NCBI GenBank assembly: GCA_029339195.1
Contig: JAPTJF010000117.1
Span: 78,216 to 142,215, forward strand
DNA: 64,000 nucleotides
Direction: 5' to 3'
From: Micractinium sp. NFX-FRZ
Lineage: Eukaryota > Chlorophyta > Trebouxiophyceae > Chlorellales > Chlorellaceae
In this document: positions 45,733 through 58,300 of the stretch, in pieces
How positions within the stretch are numbered: the first letter of the stretch is position 1
Layout of the letters: the number at the start of each line of letters is the position of its first letter
The notes under the pieces: generated by a model
What the model saw: the letters and a program-made list of their open reading frames with translations, nothing else
Databases searched by the model: none
What the model was told of the DNA's origin: nothing
Program-made: the position numbers and the translations under genes

Positions 45733-47245
45733 TCATGACTTGGCCATGTTGCTCCACCACTGCCACAGCTGCTTAGAGGTGGCCACGGGGTATGCCTCGC
45801 GCATTGCCGCCACCACCGCCTGCAGCTCCTCTTCCGTGCCCCGCTGCACCAGTTTGTCCACCCAGGCCCAGTCATCGGTGCTCCTGGTGTGGGCAGTGCA
45901 CCGACGGCCAACCGCTCGCACCTGGCCCAGCAGCTTAAAGTCCACCACCAGCACGTTTCGGTTGCGCCTGCTCCCAGACACGCGCACACAGCTGGGCAGC
46001 AGCGCCTGCAGGTTGGCATCAGCCTGCAGACGTAACGCCGTCGGGGGAGTGAGCAGGCGAGCCGAGCAAACTGCGGGACACTCACAGCTCCAAGGCCAGC
46101 CATGCACAAGCACCACGCCCCAGCCCCAGCATGCTGAATTTGATGATCGCCCACCTCTGCACTCCACTCGTTGCTCTGCTTCTTGGCAGGCGGCGCCGCT
46201 GCAAATCCTGCCCCACTGCGTGTGCGCTTGCGCCCGCCGCCGCCTGCCTCGCCGCCTGCCGTCTCGTCCTCCTCTGCCTCCACTGCTGGCGTCGCCACCT
46301 TGATGTGCCAGGCCTGCATCTCTTTCTCTGCCGCTAGGAGCAGCGTCCGCAGTTCCTGCGCGCTGCTAGGTGCGGGCTCATTGCCAGAGAGCACTGCAGC
46401 CGCCTGCTGCACCGCTGGCAGGCCGCACTCTTGGGAGGCGGCCAACAGCTCACCCAGGTTGGGCAGGTCGGCGTTCCTGAAGCGGCGCCCCAGGCGCAGC
46501 AGCTCCTGCAGCTGGGTCAGTGGTGAGCTGTCGGGCCGTGCTGAGCTGGCAGGCTCGGCTGAGCTGGCAGGCTCGGCTGAGCTGGCGAGCTCCTGCGGTG
46601 GCTGGGTGGGCAGGGTGATGAAGAGGGCACCGCTGGTGCACTCGGCAATGTCGACATGCACGCCGTATTCCTCACCCAGCGCCGCCTGCACCTGCCCACG
46701 CAGGGACAGCACCACCCTGGCGCTCTCGCGCTGCAGCGGATTCCGCAGCACGGCTGGCGGCGGCAGGCCCTGCTCCAGGCTGCGTTGGGGGTCCAGGGCT
46801 GAGAGCTGCAACAGAGGCGGAGCAACAGCGGCGGAGCGGGGGCTTGGCTGTCAGGCTTGTTGCAGCAGCCAGCTGGCAGTGTGGGTTTCAGTGGGGAGCC
46901 CTCCATCCCTACCCACATGGCAGCCTGCCCAGCCCCTGCCGCCCCCTGGCCACCCACTGTCACCCAGTGCCTGCATCCACAACCAGCTGGCTGGCACCCA
47001 CCTTGCCATCGAACAGCAGCTGCAGGAACGCCGCCACCAGGTGCTCCGGCTCGCTGCAGTCCACAGCCGCCCCCGCCTCCACCAGCTCTGAGAAGCGGTA
47101 GTAGCGTGGGGGCGCTGCCTCGCCCGCGCTGCTGCCGGCCTCTGGCGCCTGCGCTGGCGGCTCCTTTGTGGCTGCGGCACTGCCGCTGGGGCGAGTCTGC
47201 GGCTGCTCAGCATGCAGCTCGTCTGCGGCGCTGCCAGTAGCGTCT

Positions 47246-47305
<60 letters not shown>

Positions 47306-48619
47306 GGCTGCGCCTCCTCTTCCTCCTTGTCGTTGTCATCCTCGCCTGCCATGCTGGCCACGGCGCCCTCAGCTGCCGTGGCGGCGGCTTCTGCCGCTGC
47401 CAGGTACTGCTCCTCCATCTGCAGCAGGCACTGCAGCATGCCTGGCGCATCTGCCTCCTCCTCCTCCTCGCTGTCGTCAGCTGCAGCAGCTGCACTGCCG
47501 CTGCCACGCTCTTCCAGCATGCGCTCCACATCCCGGGCAGCGCCGACGGCGGCGGTGTGGTGCACATAAATCACCGCACCCTCGGTCTCCTCGGCTGCAG
47601 GCTGCTCTTGGAAGATGGGGTCGCGAGGCACAATCATAGCTGCGCGCCCAGCTGGCGTCCAGTTTAAGACACCCACGTAGCGCTGTGCCTGCTGCTGGTA
47701 GCATGGGTAGTAGCGGATGCTGCCGCTGTCGCCGCCGCCGCCGCTGCTAGGGCGCTCCACCATCAGAAAGTCGGCCTCGTTGTGAGAGACGGGCCTGCAG
47801 TGCAATCGCAACGGTGGGGATGGCAGTGAAGGGACGACAGGCTCAGCAGGCTGGGTTTGAAAAGGATGCAAGGGAGCAGCCCAGAGCAGCTTCTTGGCAG
47901 CTACCGACTGCTGGCCCAGATCTGAGCCCATGCTGAGCCTGCCCTGCCTTTGCTTCCTTTCGTCCTTGCCGTTTCACAGTGTATGTCTCAACAAGGAATG
48001 CCGCTGCTGGCCCGCAGCCGGGATTGAGCAAGCGCCTCAAGGCAAAACAAAAGAGGTGCCCGCTCACCTCCCCTGGCTCACCTCCCCCACCCGTAACTCA
48101 CATCCCCCCACCCCCCTGGCTCACTTGTGCTCCCAGGTCACGCACTCCGCCAGGGGGATCAGGTGCGGGTACTGCTGCTTCATCCGCCCATCCTGCAGCA
48201 TCTCCTCCTTGGTGGCGTTGAGCGCCTCCACCACCTTGGCCTCGGTGATGCTGGCGCCCACGGTGGAGGCGGCATAGCAGCGCCGCGTGTTCACACGCAG
48301 CTGGTTGTGCCCACTCTTCAGCACCGCGCTCTTGAGGATGGCCCTGTTGGAGGCCGGCAGCCCCAGGCCTGGCTGCCGGAAGGGGTTGCCGGGCCTGCAG
48401 GCAGGCGGGGCGGCGTGCAAGGGGGCGTGGGTGGGTTGGCGGGCCGTGCGGGGGCAGCTGATTAGGAAGCTGCCACGTGCTGGGCAGTGCTGGGTCTCAC
48501 AGGCAGCAGGTCCCCAGGCCCGGGGCTCACCCAAACTGCACGCGGAATTCTTGCAAAGCCTTGCTCTGCTGGCTCTCGCGCTGTGTCGTGCCGGTGGGCA
48601 TGCCGGGCGGCGACGCCAT
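45733..48619 (-). CDS. Unknown protein with polyglutamine and acidic low-complexity tracts
   Basis: I do not recognise the family. Five exons (48619-48531, 48394-48125, 47794-47002, 46805-46155, 46023-45733) close in phase to 697 residues, starting MASPPGMPTGTTQRESQQSK. Residues 30-135 look like a compact domain (RAILKSAVLKSGHNQLRV, SITEAKVVEALNATKEEML, YPHLIPLAECVTWEHK). A middle part follows (YVGVLNWTPAGRAAMIVP), then acidic runs, about 20 Gln from a CTG/CAG run, and a segment RYYRFSELVEAGAAVDCSEP. The C-terminal third has a basic patch GGRKRTRSG that could be a nuclear signal and a final helical part (DDWAWVDKLVQRGTEEEL). A nuclear regulatory role is plausible but only inferred. Confidence 0.75.
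47248..47304. repeat. Trinucleotide (CTG/CAG) run encoding polyglutamine
   Basis: Nineteen uninterrupted ctg units on the plus strand, read as CAG in the minus-strand gene. Pure runs of this length are usually length-variable between strains. Confidence 0.95.
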
Positions 48620-49330
48620 GGCGGGCGGTGGGCGCTGGGGTTGAGCCTAAAGGCCTGCACGGCACGGGCGGCGGCGCCGCGGCAGTGACGGAGCGGCGGC
48701 GCCCAGGTGGCTGGATCACGGCAGGCACAGGCCAGGGCAGCCTTCCGGGCCTTCCGGGCCTTCCAGGCTGCCCCCGAGCCAGCCGCTCACGCGTGTGCGG
48801 GGAAGTAGGCGGCGCTGCAGCGGTGCACGAGGTCTCCAGGTCGCACTGGGGGCAGGGAGAGGGCGGGCCCGGCTTGGGGGCGTGCGATAACAGAGCAGGC
48901 AGGCAGGCTGCTGTGCGCGATGGGCTGGCGGTGACTAGGGTTGCGGCGGAAGCTGTGGCCTGCTGGATATTTGTACCGACGAACTATACGTGCGACGGTT
49001 TGTATTCAGAACCAGTACCTGCAGGGGTCACTGTATGAGTGGAAACTTTACAAAGAGGGGGCAGGGGAGAGCCTGCAAGCTAGTGGCGGCCCAGACACCT
49101 GCCATCAGCTGGCTGTTTGCTGAGCCGCCTGCCTGCCCTCCACCCAACTCACTCAGTTGGCTTGCCCTGGCTTCATTCCTTTATGCCAGGGCTTGCCAAG
49201 TGCTGTCTCACCCACACCTGCCAGTTGGGTGCCCTGCCGTGCTGTCAGTGGGGCTAACCAACTGCTAAGGTCCCCCCTCCTCCCCTTCCTTACGGCAGCA
49301 TTGGCTTACAGCATTCGATCTAATCCTTTC
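48620..49330. promoter_or_regulatory. Upstream region of the polyQ gene and 3' region of the nucleoporin gene
   Basis: 0.7 kb between two genes on the same strand. Contains short repeats (ccttccgggccttccggg near 48740). No gene is recognised. Confidence 0.45.
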
Positions 49331-51052
49331 TTATGTCGTTGTTTCTGGTGCACGTTCTGGGATCTTGCCTTTTTCAAATGCCGGCGCCTGCCACGCCGCC
49401 ATATCTGCTTCGCTGGCGCCCTCACCAGCGCCCCCGCCAGCTGGCGCAGCTGCCGCAGCCCCTGCCGCCGCGCCTGCTGGCTGGCCTGCTGCTGCTGCCG
49501 GTGCGCCTCCAAAGACGGGCGGTGCGGCGCCAAATGGCGCTGCAGAGGTGCCACCAAAGGCCCCGGGAGCAGCGCCACCACCACCAAAGCCGCCAGCAAC
49601 AAAGGGAGTGATGCCGCCGCCCTGGCCAGGAGGCTGCCCAAATGGGCTGCTGCCGGTGGGGGCTGCCGCCTGCCCAAACGGCGTGCTTCCGAAGCCCGAG
49701 GCAGGCTTGTGGTGCCCAAAAACCGGCTTACTGGCACCCACTGCCCCAAAGGTGCCGCCAAAGCCGCTGGGTGCTGCCTGGCCAAAGCCGCCGGCAGCAG
49801 CAGGCTGGGCTGTCTGCTGCCCAAAGCCGCCTGCTGCGGCTGGCTGGCCAAAGCCGCCTGCGGCCGCAGGCTGCCCAAAGCCAACTGCTGCGGGTGGCTG
49901 GCCGAAGCCGCTGGCCGGCTGCCCAAAGCCGGCTGCTGCTGCTGGCTGTGCGGCCTGGCCAAAGCCGGCTGCTGCTGCTGGCTGTGCTGCCTGCCCAAAG
50001 CCAACAGATGCAGCTGCCCCGACAGCAGCGGGCTGCCCGAACGCGCCTGCTGCTGCACCTCCAAACCCTGGCGCTGTCACGGCTGCTGCCCCTGGCACCC
50101 CCCAGTCCATGCCGCTAATGCCAGCTGTGGGCGGCGGGATGGGGTCCCCTCCCGCCGTGGGTGGCCGCTGTGCGCGCAGCAGGGTGTTGAACTGCTGCAC
50201 CCGTGCCGCCTCTGCTGCTGCGAATTCAGCTGCCAGCTGGGGGGCTGGCACGCCGCGCGCGGCGGCCTGCATGTTGGCCCAGCGCGCCTCCTCAGGACTG
50301 ACATCCCAGCTCAAGTCGTTGGGCCCCTCGCGCTCGTGGGCATAGCAGGTGAGCACCCAGCGGGGGCGCTCGTCCTGCAGGTCAGCACGGGCCACCTCAC
50401 GCCACGGAGGGGTGTCCTGCCTGCAGGGGGGCGGAGTTGGGGTGTGGAAAACAGAGTGGAAGAGGGAGGGGTTCAATGGGTGCTGGGTGAGGAAGGGGTG
50501 CCACACAAGCTTGGCAGCACAGCTCCCCCTGCATTGATGCTGGACAGATGCTGGACACTCTACAAGAGCCTGCATGCATGTATGCGACTTGCCTGCCGCC
50601 GCGTCCACCGCCACCGCCCTGTCGGCCACCGCCGCTGCCAAAACCGCCTCCAGAGCTCCGTCCGCCACCGCCGCCACCCTGGTAGCCGCCACCGCCGCTG
50701 CGGTTCTGCTGGTAGGCTCCCCCACCTCCGCCTCCGCCACCCTGGTAGCCTCCCCGGCCGCCCTGGTAGCCTCCTCCGCCGCCTTGATAGCCTCCACCAC
50801 CACCACCACCACGGTTTGGCTGCTGGTAGCCTCCACCGCCGCCACCGCCCCGTTGGCCCCACCCGCCGCCGCCACCGCCGCCGCCACCGCCACCGCCACC
50901 CTGCAGCAGACCCGCGGCACTTGGCTCGTGAGCACGAAAACTTGATCAGCATCCCAGGACGCTGCTCAAAGCCGCAGCCACCACGCCAAGGCGCCAGGAC
51001 TTGCCTGGCCGTAGCCCCCGCCTCCTCCTCTGCCGTAGTTGTTGCGCCCCAT
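49331..51052 (-). CDS. FG-repeat nucleoporin with RGG/GY-rich N-terminus (NUP42/CG1-like)
   Basis: Three exons (51052-51005, 50900-50593, 50420-49331) close in phase to 481 residues. Both introns use GC donors (gcaagt). The N-terminus MGRNNYGRGGGGGYGQ and the next 100 residues are Gly-rich with GGYQ and RGG units, suited to RNA binding. A folded segment follows (PPWREVARADLQDERPRWVL, CYAHEREGPNDLSWDVSPEE), then about 25 FG motifs (GFGQP, PFGQ, VFGG) and the end FEKGKIPERAP. FG repeats form the permeability barrier of the nuclear pore. The segment after the Gly-rich part and the KGKIPE-type tail resemble plant CG1/NUP42, which normally start with a CCCH zinc finger; none is seen here, so the assignment is tentative. 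Confidence 0.78.
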
Positions 51053-51332
51053 GATTCAGATGATGAATGCACACCTCCGCGCGCCCCAAGGGGCACGCAG
51101 AAGCAGAGCCAAGCTGTGCACAGCACGCCCACAGCACACGTCGCCAAAGTCCGCTTCGCCGCGTGCGGCCGACATCAACCGTCCGTCTTTTCCAGAGCTG
51201 CACCTACATTCAGCCGACGCCCTCTGCTGCCCGTTTTCGAAGTGGCAGCCAACAGCCCGACTTCAGCAGCTGACGCTCTGCAGCCGACCCGCTTCAGCAG
51301 GAGGGCCCCGAGTAGGCGGTGGCGCGGCGGCC
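51053..51332. promoter_or_regulatory. Divergent promoter of the nucleoporin and MKK3 genes
   Basis: 280 bp between start codons on opposite strands; both 5' UTRs must be short. No TATA box is evident. Confidence 0.5.
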
Positions 51333-54300
51333 ATGCCGCCGCCAAAGCTATTCCTGAATGTGGCGGCCAGCATACAGAGCTTCCGCCCGGGCGGCGCCGG
51401 CGACGATGAGGGGCGCATCGCTGCGCTGCACGCACCGTCCATTGAAATTGGTCCCAGCGGCACGCTCAAGCTCTTCAAGTCCTACCAGGCCTTTGAGTTC
51501 AACCCCATGGGCATGACTCGCAACATGGCACCGCTAGGAGCGACTGCACCCCTGGGTGAAGGTGCCGCCGGGCTGCAGACGTCGTACAAGGTGGGTGGGC
51601 GGTGGCCGGTGGGGCTGTGGCGCTCGGTCGGGCATGGCACTGCTCGACTATGTGGGTGGAGGCAACTGCTGACCGGAAGCACCGACTTTCATGCCCACCA
51701 CCTCCACCCCACTTGAGCGTGCAGCAGCACTGCTCCCTGCCCACCTGGCTGCCATGTACCACAACCCCCTGCCCTGTACCCCCACAACCCTCCTCCGTGC
51801 CCCCTGACCCACACATTCATCCTCACATCCCCACAACCCCACGCCCCATTGCTTGCCCCCAGATCTCGGAGCAGGACGTGCGCATTGTGCGCACGCTGGG
51901 CGCGGGCGCCAGCGGGGTGGTGCAAAAGGCCTTTCTGCCGCGCGAGTCGCGCTTTGTGGCGGTCAAGAAGATCAGCGTGCTGGAGCGGGACAAGCGGCAC
52001 CAGCTGATGAACGACATCAAGGCGCTGTGCAATGCACCCTTGATGGATGGCCTCATCCGCTTCTTTGGCGCCTACCATGCCGCCGATCGCGGGCAGATTG
52101 CGGTGGTGTTGGAATACATGGATGGAGGCAGCCTGGCGGATGTGGTGAGCAGGGTGAAGCGCGTGCCGGAGCCGGTGCTGGCGGCCATTGCGGCGCGCAT
52201 CCTGCCCGCCCTCGCCTACATGCACTCCCACCACATGGTGCACCGCGACATCAAGCCGGCAAACATCCTGATGTCCACAGAGGGGCAGCCCAAGGTGTCC
52301 GACTTTGGCATCTCCGCATTTATGGACAACACAATTGCCCAGGTGGGTGCTGGGGCGGGTGGGTTGCGGGGCCGGTGGCTGCTGGTGTGGTGTGGCGGGG
52401 AGGCTGAGCGTCGCCACCACGCAGGTGGGTGCTGGGGTGGTGTTGCAAGTGGGTGCTGGTTTGTGGGGTTGGCAAGGCTGCACGCCAGCAAGGCTGCACG
52501 CCAGAAACGCGAAGGCGGGTGTTGCTGTGGTGGGTTTTGTCACGGACTTGGGTGGTGGCGGAGCCCGGCGGAGGCGAGCGCATCGGTTCCGTGCTGCATG
52601 CCCTTCACCCCTTCCTGCCTGCCGCCCCCATGCCCCGCAGTGCCACACCTTCCTGGGCACGGTGACCTACATGAGCCCGGAGCGCATCAATGGGCAGCCC
52701 TACTCCTTCCCCGCCGACGTCTGGGCGCTGGGGTTGACCCTGCTGGAGTGCGCCACCGGCAAGTACCCCTACGACGCTGCCGGGGGCACCATGGCGCTCA
52801 TGATTCAGGTGGGATCATGGGCAGTGCTGGCACGCTAGGGGAAGGTGCCTGGCTGGCGGGTTGGCTGGGATTATGAGGGCACCATGCTGTTTGTAGCCAC
52901 TGCAAGCATCTCGAGTCGTATCCACGCCTGCCGTCCCCGCAGCCTCCCTCTAAGGGTACGTCACATCACGCGCTTCACCTACAGCCCACCAACTGCTGTG
53001 CCCTGCCCTGCACTGCCCCGCTTCCCAACCACCCTGCCGCTGCAGCTGATGGAGGAGGAGTGCCCGCTGCCGCCCGAGGGCGAGTGCTCCGCAGAGCTGC
53101 GCGACTTTGTGGTGCAGTGCATGCGCAAGGACCCGTGGCAGCGCCCCTCGGCGGAGCAGCTGCTGCAGCACCCTTTCGTCACGCAGCGCGGGTGCGGGGG
53201 CGGGTGTGGCATGCCAGGGGTATGGACGCTGTTGGCTGGGTGAGGCATGTAGGCGTAGCAGGTGGGCAGCAAGGCTGGTACCTTGGCCCTGCTTGCTGCA
53301 GCCAGAAACCTGCCTGCACTGCAGAGGGGCACTTGCCTGGCAGCCTGCCAGCTGCTGTCAGCCATGCCCATGCTGACTGCACGCTGCGCTGCTGCCCCAG
53401 ATATCCTTCTTCCCATACACTGCCTGCTACCTGTTCTGCCTGTTTGCAGGCGGCCACCCGCAGACCTGCGCGCTTTCATGCGCGGCTGCATGTACGATGC
53501 TGCTGAGAAGGTGGAGGATGCGGTGGCGGTGCTGACGAGCCGCTTCTACAACAACCTGTCGTACAACTGGCGGGACTCGGACAGCATTGCAGCGTACTAT
53601 GCGTCGGATGCGGTGAGAGGGCAGCGCGGAGTGGGGGGCATGTGAACGAGTGAGTGGGAAGAAGCGGAGAAGAAGAAGTTCTGGTGCCAGGGGGAGGGGC
53701 CTGAGCAGCAAGTGAGCGGCAGGAACTGAAGGGTCCCTTCCCGATCTCACCACACTACTTCTCTCTAACAGCTCCACCCCACCTTCTCTGCCCCGCAGCA
53801 CCTGACCTACAGCGGCGAGAAGCTCAAGGGGCGCTACACGCTGGCCAAGCACTGGCACGGGCTGATGCGCCAGGTGTCGGCGCTGGGGGACATTGTGCTG
53901 GCGGTGGAGCGGGTGGACCACCAGCTGATGGACGGCTCGGTGAGTGCAGGGCGGTTCCTGCGGGGCTAGCGGGTGGGGTGGGGGCGCGGTGCACGACCAG
54001 CTGCTATCGCATGCGGTGAGCGGTGAGAGTGGGGCGGTTTGTGGGAATGGGGGGTCCACACGCTGCTGGCTGGGACGTCTGGGGGTTTGAGGCAGCATGG
54101 CAGGGGGGTGCGAGAGCAGTGCAGGAAGGAAGGGCAGCAGAGCCCACGTGTGGGCTGTACTGGCTCGTGAGAGAACCCTGGTGCACTTCATCTCTGTTTG
54201 CTGCAAGGTCCCCCTCATCCCAGGTGGGCTTGCAGGTAGACCTGCTTGGACGGCCACCAGCCACTAAGTGCCCTCCGCACTGCGCCCCCGTCCCCACCCC

Positions 54301-54583
54301 ACCCCACCGCTGCCCGCTGCAGTCCGACACGGTGCTCATCCAGACGCGAGTGTCAGTAGTGAACGAGACCCCCAGCAGCAGCAGCAGCGGCGGCGGCAGT
54401 GGAGGCAGCGAGCCAGAGACGCTGGGCTGCTTCACCGACAGCCTGTGTGTGAAGCTGTCCTCCCTGGACAACATGATGCCGGGCAGCGGCTTTGCGATAC
54501 ACTCCCACATGCTGCGCTGGGTCAAGCCGGTAGCGGCCAGCAAGCGGGGTGTGCTGGGCGCGCAGAAGTGCCGCGTGCAGTAG
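51333..54583 (+). CDS. MKK3: MAP kinase kinase with C-terminal NTF2-like domain (MKK3 type)
   Basis: Dual-specificity kinase expected to phosphorylate a MAP kinase activation loop. Seven exons (51333-51590, 51863-52342, 52641-52808, 53046-53191, 53450-53612, 53799-53939, 54323-54583) close in phase to 538 residues. Kinase motifs in order: [30 protein letters not shown], and the activation loop ending [14 protein letters not shown] non-kinase region of about 190 residues follows ([32 protein letters not shown]), matching the NTF2-like tail that marks group B plant MKK3. The N-terminus ([14 protein letters not shown]) also has the MKK3 look. The whole coding sequence is intact. Intron 2 contains a repeated gtgggtgctgggg donor block. 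Confidence 0.93.
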
Positions 54584-55342
54584 CAGCCTGGGCCATGCGC
54601 TGGAGACGCACAGGCTGGGGCTGGGGCAACGTGGCCCGCTTGAGGGGCCGCTGCTGTCCGCCCGCTCCCTGTGCCGCTGCTGTTGGTGTGCCTCGGCACA
54701 CTACCTTGCTCTTCTTCCAACTGCCTCCTTCCCTGTCTGGTTCCTCAAATTCCTGCACGTCATTTCTCCGCTGCCCTTCCCTCTCCTGGTTGCTTGTCAA
54801 AACCTTCGTCACCTTCAGGCTTCCAGCAGCAGAGCCCAATTGGGTGGTCAAGAAGGGGTATGTGGTGAGCCTGCAGCGCATTGCTATTCTGGACTGTGCC
54901 TAGCCCGAACCTGGCAGTACTGCCAGCTGGGGAGCGGTACAGCGCCTCTTCTGGCTGGTTGCACGCATAGAGGCGTGGGCAAGGGCATGGGCCATCACTG
55001 CCCCCCCCCTGGTGTGCTGTGCCTCGTCTCCTGGCTCACCCACCGGCAGCAGTTGGGTGGTGTGCGACATAAATTGATAGAGGCAGCATGCAGCCGCAGT
55101 CAGGGGCAAGAGTGTGTGTCAGGGACGAAGAATAGGAGGCAGGGACAGCAAAAGCGGGGAGCAGGGTGCAAGAAACAGAGGAGAGGGGAGCAAACCGAGG
55201 AGCAGCGGGGAGAGCAGGGTGGGGCGGCGGCAAGGCCAAGCCGCAACACCTACCACGCAACTGCAGCACAGCCAATCAATCACTAGCCGCAGCCAGCAGT
55301 GGAGCGCTAGCACAGCTGAGAGGCAGTCCGAGCCGCGCCAGG
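54584..55342. other. Convergent 3' region of MKK3 and NMT
   Basis: 0.76 kb, partly polypurine (about 55130-55230). No gene is recognised. Confidence 0.5.
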
Positions 55343-58300
55343 TCAGAGCATGACCAGCCCCACTTTGTTGGGAGGGATGTCCCGCGCCACCCGCCAGTTG
55401 AACAGGTAGTACCGCAGCTTGCCGTCGCCGATGCCAAACTTGAGGTCTGCAGACGTGGCAGGCAGGGACGGGACACATACAGATGAGACTTCCCCCATTT
55501 ATTTGATAGTGGGTGCCAGTCCTGGAGGTGCATTGCAGCTTGCGGCATCACACAATGCCACACTGAAGACACTCCGGCAGCTACACTCAAACCCAACGTC
55601 ACCGCCCCCTGATTCCTTCCCTCAACAGGTGACCACAATCAAGCAGAGCCGTCCTCTACCTACCGCCCACCAGTTTCTCTCTAGCTTGCTGCACGCAACT
55701 ACCGTATGCACTACCGGTACGTTGCTGCCTGCCTCACCCTTGAGAATCTCTCCGTTCTCAAAGATGTCGAGCGCGTTGAAGACATCGTGCCCGCTGGCCT
55801 GCGCCAGGATGAGCGCATCCGTCATCAGCTGCGGCAGCGGGGTGGCCCCCGGCACCGTGTAGAACTGGTAGGCCGCCTGCAGGTGTGCAGGAATGAGTGT
55901 GAGAATGCAGGTGTGAGTATGGAGTGAGCCGCAGCGTGGTGTGTGAGCGTAGGCGTGCCCACTCACATCCTACTCTCCACCCCACACCGCCTGCTCTCCA
56001 CACCCTCCCCACCCTGTGCAACCCCTGGCACCCGCCGGCACTGGACGTTGCCAGTGACGGGGGATGGCAGGTTGTGCATGCCCCACCCTGCCCTGGGCAC
56101 ACTCAAATTACCACCCCACCCCATACATACCAACCTTACCGAACCCCTGAGTTACCTGACCCCTGCCCCTGCCTGCTTACGTAACCCCCCCCCCCCCCCC
56201 CCGACCCCACCTTGAGCAAATTGTACTGGTCGTTGCCGATGACTGAGGAGGGCAGGGTGTAGAAGGAGAGGAGGTCGGTGATGGCGCCGGTGTCGGGGGA
56301 TTCGACCACGTACGAATACACCACATCCTCCTGCAGGCAGCGGGGTGGGAGCGGGGTGGGAGGTGGGGGACAGACAGGGGGTGGGAGCAGGGTGGGAGAG
56401 GGGGACAAACAGGTGAGAGTGGGCAGACGGAGACTGAGGAGGAGGGCTCCAACACCACGCTCGTGCGCACCACACCATGGTGTACTGAGGAACGCGGCGG
56501 CGGTGGATATCTGTCAAAACAGCAGCTGTCTGCACCCAGAGTGGAGTCTGCCCAGCAAAGTAAGTAGCATGCATGCCTGTGTCTCACCTGGAATGCCAGC
56601 CAGTGCCGCACCTCCGCCTCTGACAGCTCGGGGGCGATCGAGTAGTTTTTGAGGTACCCCGCCAGCAGGGCGGTGACCTGGCGGGGGCAGGGAGGCAGGA
56701 CAGCAAAGTCAGGGCAGCGAGGAAGAAGAGGGAAGCAAGGGGGAAGACAGCAGCCCTGCTATCCGGCACACCCTGGGGCTCGCCTTCAGATCCAACCCAG
56801 CCAATGCTGCACACCAATCACATTTCTCCGCCTGCACCGCATCCCACTCCCCCCTGCTATGCGCCCACACTCCTGCTGCTCTGCCGGCCCGCCCGCCCGC
56901 CCACCCGCCAATCACAACCCCACCTGCGGCACGTCCCCGTCCTCCATGCGGCGCAGCCCCGGCGTCACCGGCTGGTCAGGCAGCTTGTACAGCTTCAGCG
57001 TGCGGGCCATGGTCATGCGGGGGGCCAGGCGGCTGCAGCGTGCACAGCACAGCGGGGGAGGAACATGCACGGGGGAGTGAGGGCATGGCTTGGCAGACAG
57101 CAGCGGCAGCAGCATGGAGGTGGACGCTGATGGCGGCAGCGCCCACAAAAGTCCGTCTCTACTCGTGCCCACTGCCTGAACACCCTCGTCTGTCCCGCTG
57201 GCCACAAGAACCGGTAGGGTTAACCCTAAAACCCATAACTCGGCCCTGCCCCTGCCGCCACACCACACGCACCGCACCTGAAGCCAATGCTGATGAGCTT
57301 CTTGGGGTTGAGTGAGCGGTGCCAGTACTGGCACTCAGCCACCGGCTTGGGCAGCAGCACGCCTGCGGTGTACACCGCCTGCAGGAGGGAGTCAACGCAT
57401 GCACTCATTGAGTCAGGCGCAGTGGATATAGCTGCCAACCAACAGCCAGCCACCTGCCGCATCATGCGCCCCAACCCCTCCTTGAAAACCGAATGTCATC
57501 CCTTTGCAACGCCAGCCAGATGCTGTGCACGTTGACCCGCCGCACACTTTCCTGGACCAGCCTACGCTACATAGCACCGCCTGTAACCGTGTCACTCATC
57601 ACCCCCCGCCCCACCTGCCAGATGTCCTGCACAGGTGAACCCGCCGCGTGATCTTGTGGATCATCCTACCCCACCCAACTACACCGCTACACCAACTACA
57701 CCAAGTACACCACTGTAACACCGCTCCAACGCGTGTTTTACAGTACAGTCACGACCTGCCACCCCCGCCCCACCTGCCAGATGTCCTGCAGGTTCACCCG
57801 CCGCGTGATCTCCTTGATCAGCACCGGCGCCAGCCGCTTGTGCCGCAGCTTCTTGTGCACGCAGAGGAAGTTGATTTCCACGGTGGACATGGTGGATGCG
57901 TTGACGCGCAGGGTGGCGGGGATGCCGGAGATAAAGGCCACCAGCTTGCCGGAGGAGGCAACGCGCACGCCGCAGTGCCACACCGACTGGTGGCCCGGCG
58001 GCTGCGCAGGCGGGAGGTTGGGCAGAAGGCAGAGGGGAGGGAGGATGAGGGGTGTGCTTAGCTTGGCGAAGGAGGGCAGCACGCGCAGCGCAGTGCCAAG
58101 GAACACAGGTGGCGGAGCGACTGGGTCAGAGGTTGGGCAGGGGGAGGCGACGGCGTCAAGGGGTGCGCACCCGGCAGCGGCCCCCGCGGCAGCATGCCAA
58201 CAAGGAGATGCGCCATGCTCATGAGACTGCCGGCCAACCCACCCACCCACCTGTAGCTCCCACTGCAGGCAGGCAGGCAGGCAGGCAGGCAGGCCGCGGG

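Noticed and set aside
49365..50345. A 326-residue plus-strand open frame opposite the nucleoporin
   Set aside because: Ala/Pro-rich mirror of the GFGQ repeats. The minus-strand frame has FG motifs, a conserved tail and consistent exon phases.
52339..52490. Ghost exon in MKK3 intron 2
   Set aside because: Only the donor-side intron block (gtgggtgctgggg) is repeated; the exon part shared is just CAG, too little to count with the other exon-end copies.
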